In this document: positions 8,031-20,000 of the stretch, piece by piece | How positions within the stretch are numbered: the stretch's first letter is position 1 | Layout: the number at the start of each line of letters is the position of its first letter | Assembly (NCBI RefSeq): GCF_000003605.2 | Contig: NW_003108582.1 | Coordinates: forward strand, 344,795 to 368,532 | Direction: 5' to 3' | Origin: Saccoglossus kowalevskii | Taxonomy: Eukaryota > Hemichordata > Enteropneusta > Harrimaniidae | DNA length: 23,738 nucleotides | Notes under the pieces: generated by a model | Databases searched by the model: none | What the model saw: only the letters and a program-made list of their open reading frames with translations | What the model was told of the DNA's origin: nothing | Program-made: the position numbers and the translations under genes

Positions 8031-11000
8031 CTGTAAGGAAACGCAATGCATGTAAGAACGTGTCGATCAGTGATTTATGTTTTGCTGTGAGCATTTGATC
8101 AGCTATGGTCAACAAATTATATTTAAACGATTAACGTGTACGATCATAAAGTGATTTGCATTGAAATATAATAATAAGTTTTTGATCGATGCAGAGTATA
8201 ACTGATTGGCTCACGTCGGCACGGTATAATCTACCAGATGCTACAAAGCCGAGCCGAACCAAGACACTGCAAGCCAAGGTACTTAATTATGTTTTGAGCT
8301 GTCTGTGTGGGTTGGTGTTAATTTAGAAAATGCACATTCGGAAGGAGCTTTTAACATATAATAAATTTAAAACTGTGTTTGGTCAAGAAAAAAATATCTA
8401 AACATTGTTGACAATATATCAATCAGAACTTGTCTTTGTAAATTAAGTATCTCTCCACATAATTTGCACATTGAATCTGATAGACCATTACATAATAAAA
8501 CAGAAGTTGTGTTTATTGAAACCTTTACCAAGTTGAGGATGAATTTCACTTTTGGTTGATTTGCCCATTCTATAATGCCTTGAGAATAAAACATATCCCA
8601 GAGAATTTTCTTATTTTCCCCACAATAGACAAATTCATTCATTTAATGAAAGCCACTAATGTGACTGTTGTTAGAAACCTTGCCAAATTTATTTGTTATG
8701 CAACTAAGAAACGTAATTCAACAAGATAGATTTTTAGTATTATTGTATTACAAGTTTCTGTTTATTTGTGTTCTGGTCTGTTATCATAGTTACCATGAAC
8801 ACTTTAGCACAAACAGTTATTAAGCGCCCTGTAATACAGTCTTGACATATTTTACTTGTACTTATAGGCCAGTGGTCTCTGTACCTTGAATAAATAAATA
8901 TATATATAATTCTTACCTGTCTCCTCATACGTTCTAGTTGTTGGAACTGTTGTAATTGTTTCCAATGTACCATCTACTATTTTGTGACTGATATTGATCG
9001 TTATTGGGAATGCATTTGTACCATCTGTCCATTGTCCACTGAGGGTTGTGGTGGAGGTGGTGGTTGCTTCTGTAGTGTCTGCGTCAGTAGTGTACCAGGC
9101 TTCATCTTTAAAGTAAAATGTGTGGTCATATGAGTAACTCGTCAGTTAGTTGGTATAGTAAACATTACTCCCTGGTTAAGTTCATTTTTTGTGTTTAGCA
9201 AAATTTTAAAAATCAAACAGTTTAGAAATATCAATTTATTGAAGAAGAGAATGGATCTTCTATCATCGAACAAGTTAATAATAAGGGATTTTGCATTCTG
9301 AAATGGAATAGTATCGATATTCAGACAACCAGATGTTCCTGGGGTGTCTTCATGCGAATGGAAATAAATAATTTCTTGTGAAACAGTTTATGCAAAAAAA
9401 TGTACTCAAAGACTTAGTTGTCCAACAAAAAACTTACGTAGTGCCGATAAACTTGTCTACCATGTTCAAATGTTGACAATACCCCTTTCCTGAAAGTCGC
9501 GCCATCTAGTGACGAAGAACTTGTATGACGTAATGGGTGAAAAACCGTTCGAGACGTCAATATTTGTTATCTGTATTCCATGAATAAAGATTGTGGCTTG
9601 ATAGATTTTACTAAATGACTACACGAGCAAACACAGTTGAATGATATCGCTTTAACCCGATACGTCACATTAACGTCAAAGGTGCGCTCCGTCACTAGAG
9701 AGCGCTACGTGTATGTAACGCATTTTGTGTAATTTGATATTTATAGACGTGTGTATTTTTTTGTATGCCAATAGACTCTCACGAGAGGGCGTTAATAATG
9801 ATCGAATTTACTGGAGCTTAAGGAGTCTTTGTCCACTATAAATGTAGGTCACAGGTCAATTTCAATGTGTCGTCTATTATCAGAGTCTGGACACATGGTT
9901 AATCATCAACACCTTGTCACGTGGAGTCATGCAGTTGCTTCGTTACGAGTTCTCAAAGACAGATTGTTTCACATCAAGCCGAATTGAAGACAATGTACAG
10001 TTTCACTATGTCATTCCATGGACGTTTCTAAGAACTGCATCCTCTCTCTCTCTCAGCAAGATTTACAAGAAGTCACTGCCGTCCAGCAATCACGTCGCAA
10101 TTGTTCAAGCCGAAGCCAGCCGAAGATTAGGCCACGTGTTGTTTGCGTCGAAAAGATTGACTTTTGAAATTAGGTATTTTAGTGTCCATATCGTTTTATG
10201 ACTCCAGGCGACTGTAAATGTATTTTCCTTGCGTTGTCTAATTTTGTGTGTCTTACCACACTGTTATTGTATTATGCTGAATTTGTGAATTTATTGTTCA
10301 TTTGAATTAATGTCTGTTGTTACCTCGTGAGCGCACTATATTTATTTACACGAATACAATAATAGAATTTGACAATATCCTGTGTTCGTGTCGTTTCTTG
10401 TTGCGAACCCCTTGTTTGGGTTTGGGTCAACGGAAAGATTCCAGTCTGTCCGTCATCCGACTTTAGACCCAAACTCGGCCGTAACGGTGTGGTATATTAT
10501 GTTCTGATACTTTTGAAAAGATTGAGCATATATGGTCATATGAAATAACAAAAATAATAATAGGGTAACTGACCAAACAAAGGTCCCAGTGGTGTCAAAA
10601 CATGCGGGATTCAAAAAATGCGAAACTATTTTTGGGGTATCTCCACGCAAGGTCGTCATGCAGTCGGGGCACGGCATGGCGACCATCGCTCTTTAATGAT
10701 GTGCTATATATTTATTTAATGTGTTAATTTTGATGAAGTAAGGATAACACCACTCTAATCTAATCTAAAAGATTTGTGATTAGACATTACAGAAAATGAA
10801 CGGAAAATCCCCAATTCTCGTACATTACACGAAATACTGATAAAATTAACAATAGGCTCTAGATGTTCATTTCAGTTCATTGCAATATAATATGACTGCG
10901 CACAAAGCAGTTGCAGCTGCAGAACGTGGCCCGCAGAATGCTGTGAAATTGACTTACCGCCAAACTGGCAAACAAAGTAGTGCTCCTCATTACAATCACC

Positions 11001-14000
11001 CGCACTCTGTACAAACGAATTATCGTGACTGTAATGTTAGTAAACAAAAATAACAATTATTGGCGGTTCGCAATATCTTTGACTTGTAACATTTCGATCT
11101 GTAGTCATTCGTCAATAAAAGAAAATAATGTTATTGACAGAATTATTTTATTGTGAATGACAAAGCGACTACACAACCACACTATTGTTACTTTGAACAA
11201 CATTATTTTCATTCAAGTTAAAGGGCGGCAGTCGTCGTGCCGCGTCTTGTTCGATATGGGACTCATAGCGACGTATACAACGCGTGTAAAATGCATTGTT
11301 TATTTACATAAAATTCGAACACGCGCTGCGCGACAACCACCGCGCTTTAACACTCTGTTGTTGGGTACACTAATTTGAAATCTGAATTTGTAAAATTTTT
11401 GAAAACAAGTTGCCTTATGGAAGATGACACCCACTAACACGTCTGGACTCGGCATGCATAAGCAAAAATTGTGTACTACCGATCATTTCATGTTGCACAC
11501 ATATGCAATGCATTGTGGGAGAGAATTCTATAATGAAACTGACTAAAAGGTCAATGTTTTAACTTCAAGATTTATATGATAAATAAATACAATGTTTTTT
11601 CATCACATGTTCGAGATATCAAGATAGAATTTCATCATACAAGGCAATACACAACAGCAAACAATATGACCAATTTCCATGACATTTTCAAACCTTGTTA
11701 CCCGAGTGGCCCCAACAAGAGTGAGATAATATCTCTGAGTGGTGCCAACAAGAGAGGCAGATAATATTAACCCTGCGTGAATCAACAAGAGAGGGAGATA
11801 ATATTTTTTTTCAAATAATTTTTGGTCTAATTTAGCTTTTTTGATTATTTTAGCACATTTTGCTGGTAAAATGAATTATACTAATTCCATGTTGCTAGAA
11901 AGTTCTCAAAGATTTGTCAGATGCCCCACATTCTGTTTTCACTTTTCAGCATACTAATGACATTAAAGCGCGGTAGTCGTCGCGCTGCGCATGTGCGAGA
12001 TGTATGGGTCTCGTATAAACAAAGACGGCGACTTTGATTATTGCGCAGATCAACGAGTAAGAACTGAGACGTTTCCAAACTTTAATTAAGTAATTTTAAT
12101 GTTATTGGAAGGTATCGAAGGAGTCACCGGCGGCAATCAGTGCAAGTCGCGCCAAGGTCAAACCTCATACTTGTGATTTCTTTTTGAAGACCTCATTGAA
12201 TTGTTGGAAAATCAATGTTTATCAACACAAATGTCGCACATGCACAGCGCAACAACTACCGCGCTTTAACGCAAAATAATGAATATCTTGTTGTATAATT
12301 CTAATTCGACCGAACCTTCTTAAAAGTCTACTCACGCTGTATATAGGCAATTTTTCGAGTTGGAATCCTGGATAACATCTAGGACATGTAAGTAGTGCCA
12401 ACGCAAGAAATGGACAGGCCAATTATTTGAATAGACAAACTCCCCTCCAACGTCCATATCATTTCCATCGATCCACCAATAGTCTGTATCGATTACAAAA
12501 ATAAAAATAACTATAATATCTGTTTTTATGAGAATGAAATTATTCAACGTTTGATAATATTACTTGTAATAAAGATAAGGAGTATATATCTTACAGATAC
12601 AGTATACATCGTGCAAACACTGTACAATTCTGGCGAGGACACAACACACAGACACAAGTATAAATAGACAGCACTCTAAAATATAGACTTTAAAATATAG
12701 CCAGGCCATGTGGATCACATGAGGAATATGTGTGTGAAGTCTGAATGTGATACTTTTTTCTTGAAGGTCTATTGCAAAAAACATGCACATATTGTGATCA
12801 TAACCGTTGACATTTGTGGAGATAAATATTGTTTTTCCCACAATCCAATGCGCTTTTATAATGAGTGCGAGTTTTAGGCACCACATGCCTAAATTACCAC
12901 CGGCGACTTAATTAAAGCTTGGTAATATCTCACTTTTTACTTAGGTCTGTGCAACAGTCAAAGTCGCAACCTTTGTTTATATGAGACCCATATCTCGCGC
13001 ACATAGACACCATGTGTGTAACGTTTGAAGGCGGTAGTTCCCCTCTTGGAGTTCCATTACGAAAGACAAGCATTCATTTGAACTTTTGAATGCAATTTTG
13101 TGGCGTTGGTTTTTGTTTTTTCTCCTTTGAGAGATATATTGGGACCATGCACACTCGTACAACAATGAACGCTCTGCCTGAGTAGATAAATACAAATTAC
13201 TTTATGTATATTATTCAAGTTGATTACTGTGATCAGTAGACAACCTTGACGCCGAAATATTTACACGTGTTTCATTTTGATCTCAAAACAGAATTGGGCG
13301 TAGCATATATTCCTTATTCACTCACTGAATGGCAAATTCGAGCCTTTATACGTAGATTGGGCCTGTGTACTAGTGGTGATAACATAACTGAAGTAGACCA
13401 ATCCTCCATCTGCAACATTGTCCTATTTGGTTTGTAGAGGGATATGCCATCTCTTGGTCGTACTGGCCTGCCCTATCAATTCTACTTCCACCCGTACATT
13501 GGCACTACTGTAGTGATTAAAGCGAGGGAGTTGTCGCCTGCCCTAGCGTCAGATGGCCATAGTGTGTCATTGTTTACAAACAAGTGTCTAACCATGAGCC
13601 TTTGCGTTTTAGCGTGTGTTATCATCGCTTGGAACTCAATTCTCGCGCGTGCGCAGGTGACGAGCCTCCCGCTTTACATTATCAAACTTTAGCAGCATGA
13701 TAAAGTGAACGTACACGACTTGTGGGTTTCTTTTGAGACTTTGCACCAAGACTAATGAGAGAAATTGGAACAGTATTTTATGGGCAAAGACAAGTCACGT
13801 TGTTCTTGTATATGTCAATGAGATCTCGACTGCGATTTGCGTCAAAGGTAAATGCTAAAATTTGATATAGTCACGCGCAGTTTCGCTAAAAATTTGTAAC
13901 GCCATTTATGAAGGACAGGTGATAGTGCAAATAAAACACACCTACTATATTCAAAACAGTTGACAACAATTTAATCTGAATCTGAATTAGTTTTGGCCTC

Positions 14001-17000
14001 AAGGATACCCAATTCTAAATAAAAAAATCATGAAAACTTATTGAATTATCTAACCATCAAGAATCTTCAAACAATTTAGTGTTTCTATAGCAACCGAATC
14101 CAAATATCTACCAACAAATAATTGATAAGCTCGTGTCCCAATTTAAACTCCAAAAACAAATCATAAAAATTATGCAGCGGTGTGTTGACCTATAGCATTG
14201 GCTGTTCTGTCTCACCTGTGTCAATGCCAGCTTGCATTCGAAGTAAGACAAACAACACGTATTCTGGTTCGCTCCTCATCCTTGCTAGATGACCACCCTC
14301 GCTAACGCAGTAGTTCTGCGCGTCTTGCCATGACATCATTTGAAGCACAACGCGATAAGAAACTTCTTGATCTGTCGAGAAAGTAAATAATACCGTTTGT
14401 AAGTCAATATGCAACATAAACATTTATTTTCCCACAATCCAATGCGCTCTTCTAATGGAAATCATCACGAGTAACGTGACGGGTTTTCACTATGGCGCGA
14501 CGTCCAATAATTACCACCGGTGACGCCTTCGACACTTTCCAAACACAAAAAAAAAAAATACCTAGTTATAGCTTGGTCTGTGCAACAGTCAAAGTGGCCA
14601 TCATGGTTGTGTAACTGTTTATCATTTAGCATATACAGTATGTCTCTCCAAACAATATGCATCAAAACTGTAAACGACGATGCGAACTTGCGGCGTAACT
14701 TTCACACAGGCTACAACACAGAAGCGCCGGTCACGTCACCAGAGGTCGTGACTGTAAAAAATGTATTCTAATGGGTCGTTGGCCGCACTTACTATCGCAC
14801 TACTTCTCTTTATTAAGCTCTTAAAGACGAGTCTGCGTTTGGATATTTGATCAATTGTTCTCAATGAGGTTCAGCGCATTTTAACATGCAAGTGGGCATG
14901 TCTTTAAAAGCAGTGGCGGTGGCACCGGGGGCAGAGGGCGGTTACCCATCCAAAATAATTGTTGAATGGAGCCCGCCCCCCCCAAAAAAAAATCAAGCTG
15001 AAACCCTTTGTGTCAGCAAAATTGTCCCCTCCAAATTCAGGAAATAGCGTTTCAGAGGGTCTAGATTTCAGATCTCTCGTGCGAAATTTCGTTCCGCCGC
15101 TTTTGCTTTACAAAATGCAGGAACACATAATAAAATGTTATGCTAACATATCAACGCAAGCCTTTAAGTACTAGTACTTAAACCCCTGTTCACACGGTAA
15201 ATTGTTCTCACGGTGACTGGCTTGATGTTATAACCAGCCCGGAGTAAAATCACTGTGTATTCAATCACAATATTTGTCAAAATTGGCCATATCTCCTGAA
15301 AGATCTGGATACTCCTGACACAACAATATTCATGTATGGCGTCGTTTTGATCTGTAAACAGTCAGGTTATTGTTTCCCCAAAAATACAGTTGCAAACTCA
15401 ATAACTAAATGCTAAAAATAATCACAATACCTCATTAATATGTACTTACTGTATTCACATAGATATGCTCGCATGTTATCACAGTGTGTGTCGTACCACA
15501 TGACATCGTCTCTGCAAGTACACATGACAAACACTTTAAATTAACAATTGTTATGGGAACTCAGTGTCGGTATACATTTTCAGGCGTACTTGAAGTAATT
15601 TGCATATAACACTTATATAGAGGCTATACAAGGCGTGTATCTTGACTAAAACACAAATTTCCGTGTAATGTGAACGTTGTTTTCGATGTGGATTTGGATT
15701 TTAGTTACAAGGTAGAATTGTGTTTAGGTATTTGCCGTTGGTAATGTCATATGTTTTGTTATGCCTGATACTAGTACATTCTGGCATAATTGAAACTGGC
15801 GATAATAATTGTCTCATGTTTTTTTACCTGTTTAATTTAATATTAATCGATATATATCGCCATGGCAATCGTATTCGTCTAATAAAAGTCACAAATTATA
15901 ATTATTTATAACACAATCATGATCAGTACATAATAAAACGATTGGTCAACATTTCTTAGATTAAAGCGGGGAGTCGTCACCTGCGCATGCGTCAGATGGC
16001 CATAGCCTGTCATTGTTTACAATCAAGCGTCTACTCATGAGCCTTTGCGCCTTTTACATTAGTTGTTTTATCGTGGCTTGGAACACAATTCCCGCGCGTG
16101 CGTAGGTGACGACCCTCCCGCTTTAAGTTTCCGATGGCAATGTGGTCGATCTGCAACAGTTGTGTAACAATTTGTGAGCCAGTTATTGTGGCCTGATTTA
16201 ATAATATAATCGTATGAAAATCAATCTAATATTCCCTAAAGTTAACACACCCTAATAATTTACGTTTGTATTGTTGAGCTTCTAGCACAACGGTTTGATT
16301 TTCGGGGTGGGAAATAAGTGACATATTTGTTATTGTTGAGAAATTGCATAAACGTTTCCACCGGAAATTCACATCCGTGATCTTTTGCTTTCATTGCCCC
16401 TAGTCGATAAATTTCCTCTGATTTGGAACTTACTGGATATCCATGTGAGCACAGTCTTCTTCCATTGACGAAAGCATTCCGTTATCGGGTTGACCAATTG
16501 CCCAATGATCAAATACGAGTGGTTCGCCGTCACTATGACGCCAATCATCTTCTGTGTCTATATCATTGATGTCGATCCAAATAGGTTCTGATGATAGATG
16601 CAGCAGGATATGACGTCAGGGTTACGAATAACGTATGTGTAAATATGTTTTACTCTAGTGGTAACGGTATTTCCTCTAACTCTCATGTCAAATTGTTTTT
16701 ACTGCATACATATACACGACCATGCGAGTATAGACTGAAGCCCTTGTTGGCATGGAAATAGCACAATTTTCTCAAGTTCAAAAAAATACTCATTTAATTT
16801 CTACAGGTATTTTTTTTCAATTTGTCATTGTATAAACACTCAATATACAAGACAATGATGACAAGATGTGACCATGTATATATTTCAAGACGTGCACGCC
16901 AGGATGTTCCTCGTCAAAAAGTTTTGCACATTTGTATGTATGTTTTACAATTTCTGTACTAATTTTGCTTCAAGTGAATAAAATATTCCATTGGCTACAA

Positions 17001-20000
17001 TTCTTTATTTATAATTTATTATAAAAAAACTATTTATTTTATTCAGAGAAAAGCGACAGAAGTGGCCTTCGGCCTTCAAACGGATGAACTGGAACGAGGA
17101 GGCAAACACCATGAATTAACATCTCCGTAGAGGACAGTGTGTATTATTCATACTTACTTGTGTTTTCGATTCTATCATCAAGGACGATTTCTCTTAGGAA
17201 CGTCAACATGCTTTCATTGGCAACTTTTACCAGACTACCACCATTGCTTTGACACTCCTCGGATGCTCCATGCCACGTCTTCCACGAATTGAGATACTTA
17301 TATAACTTACCGTCGCGAGGTAGCCACAGTGCGGCAGAAAGTGGATCTAGTGGGGGAAAAAATATAAGTACAATATAAGTGTCTGTGACTTCAAAATAAC
17401 GTACTGTATTTGGCGAAACCTCAGGCCTGACTGTCTGTGATAACTCAAGCAATTATAGAAGAATTATAATTACAATCAATTACATGTTTGGACGGGTCAG
17501 ATGAAAGTTTTTGGAAGCGTTCTTCATCATTTTGAGATTACACAACAATTTTGTGTGAAAGCTAGTTGCCATGGGAACAGTATTTTTGGAAGGAGTCTTC
17601 ATCATTACCAGATAACTCAAGTAGTTATTTACGAATTTTCAGGAAAAATTGCCCGGAGACACCTGACGGACCAAACGTTCTGAGAATTCTGGATACGGGT
17701 GCGATTCTTCACAATTGCCAGATAGGGTCATTGCGAGGATAAGTCACGGTAGAATGCAGCTGTTTGTTGCGTTTGTGATATCGGGGTGCCTTCTAGATTC
17801 AAAAGTGGCACATCTCTCTAAATGACGGGTGGCCTCACTATAGACGTTGTGAATCGCGTTAATCGGACCAATTTGCGTCACATAACATGAGCGGATTTAG
17901 AGGGAGCCGAGGGGGCCGCGGCCCCCTTATTTTCAACAACCAACAGGGCTTCGCGCCATCGGCGCTGGCGAACTTGGCCTTCGGCCAACTTATCGGCCCC
18001 CCCTTTTTCGGATTCCTAGATCCGGCCCTGCATAATCCCTTCGTCTATGTAGAATATGAAATCACACGTTTTGAAGAGTAGCATATAATTGTTGTCTATT
18101 CGTTATGTAAGTAAATTCACAGATGGGTGTCACGTGATTGGTCAATTGTAGCAATCACCGGGTTGTGTAATATGTATATAATTGCGTCGTCTGTGTGACG
18201 TGTAACCAATCTATGAGTTCTTACTTTATATCACGACAGTAGCGTGTGAAGTATTCAATACACCTCTAGTACATTTGTGAGCAACCGAGTAGTTTCGATT
18301 CAAGTGTTCGAGTACATAATACCTTGAAGTTGCGCCCTCTAGCGATTGAGCACTTCTGTGAGTGGCGTGAATAGACACAAGGGTGCCGTTAATGGGCTAC
18401 GGCGTCAATATTGTTTTAATCTGTATTTATATATATCACAGTCCCTCTACAACTTTAGAGGGACTGTGTATATATATAATATTTGCTATTTTTATAACAA
18501 AGAGAAAGCAATATACAACCAACAGAGCTGTTTATATGGAAAACATCACATACACCAATCTGCGCGGTAGTCAATGCGAAGCCACTTATAAGACTGTGCC
18601 CGATTCTTTGCATATATATATATAGCCTGCAAACTAAGAACTGATACTTACCGACATAGCAGAGAAATGCGTGTGTTTGCTCGCAGTCCACAACATACCA
18701 TTTTCCCTGATCGGATATATTACTAGATACAACGACATATACTAATATTAGTAGGCGTATTGTTTAAGACAAATAGGCATGTTTGTAAATCGTATATCCT
18801 CGTACACGTTTAGTTGTTTCTAGTCTAGCTACCCCAGCTTAAATTATGACACATCCGTCTACATTGTCTCAATCGAATCAGACTATGCTGAGGGTTGGGC
18901 GTATTATCTCGAAAATGAAATGTAGACAATAAAGGGAGATCGCGTCGGATTTAAGTTGTAAAAAATATCACAAATGATTTGTGATGTGAGCTTTTTTTTT
19001 ATTTTATCTAAATATTTTTTTAAAATAAAAAGTTTATTTTGAACTGGCTATGTGTGTGCAAGTCAAGTTTAACATTTTATTGTCAGCGTTTAAAATTATT
19101 TTTTTCTAATATTGTCCTGCCGTTCTTATATCTATTTCCCAAAAGTGTTCAAAATGACTAGTATATTTAACGCATGTTTTATGCTGGATGTTCAATTTTA
19201 TAATTCCATATTTATCTTGTTGGATGTTTAGTGTATAAGCTTCACCTTTTTTCAATTTAAAGAGAACAAATAAAAACAGTATATTCTTACATGATAACAC
19301 ATTCTTCGCTCCCGGCATTGTCGTTGGGTTGGCCATATGCCCAGTTATTTGCGTCAGGAATTGCATTATCGGTATAGCGGAAGTCGCCATCTGTGTTTAA
19401 ATCATTGAGTCCGATGTATAGATGAGAAATAGGCGTTCCTTGAAAAGGGAAATTAGTTATTAGTTGGTTAATGCAGTACTCGGAATAAAGAAGAAAAACA
19501 TATTCGATGAACAAATAAAAAAACTAAAACTGTGATTGTTCGAAGCAATTAAATCTGAAGGAATGTTTTACCGTTTTCACTTAACGAATGTTACATATTA
19601 TTTAAATCCAAACGCGAGGTCGTGATTGGCACGAACGCCCTCATTCTGTGAGACACGTTTATACACGGATGACAAAACTGTGCAGAGCGTAGAGATCCAC
19701 AGACACCACATACTAAATATTCACTCAGAATCAAAAAGTAACTGGAAAGCATGAGTAAACATCGTAAAAGTCTGTCATGTGTTAGGAGAGGATTTTACTA
19801 CTGTAACAGTTGTTAGAAACGCGTAAATTGCCTTTTTGTTACTCTAAGGAATATTTGTTGCATAAAAAAATTTAAAATTTCGTAATTGTCGTTTCTAATA
19901 ACACATACATGCGATGCAACATGGCTGATAGATCGGACTTGTTTCGGAAAGCGTTGTTGTTCCCGTCAGGTACATTAATATTATGTATTATTGTTGTATT

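Noticed and set aside
12560-12886. Minus-strand open frame of 108 codons beside lectin exon 9
   Set aside because: It lies in intron 8 and partly in an eroded MITE, with low-complexity hydrophobic content and no splice support.
13444-13692. Plus-strand open frame of 82 codons
   Set aside because: It overlaps a MITE almost entirely and has no homology that I recognise.
14465-14665. Minus-strand open frame of 66 codons with GVTGGNYWTSRHSENP, at first taken for another lectin exon
   Set aside because: The same nucleotide sequence recurs in the eroded MITE copies at 12800-13020 and 11963-12269. It lacks CTLD cysteines, and exon 7 joins exon 8 in phase without it.
17040-17125. Plus-strand TTATTCAG acceptor-like site followed by an exon-like stretch
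   Set aside because: It is on the opposite strand to the host gene, hits a stop quickly and has no recognisable protein similarity.
17501-17720. Loose repeats of tttttggaag...cttcatcatt
   Set aside because: Only two or three diverged copies with unequal spacing; too weak to define a repeat unit.
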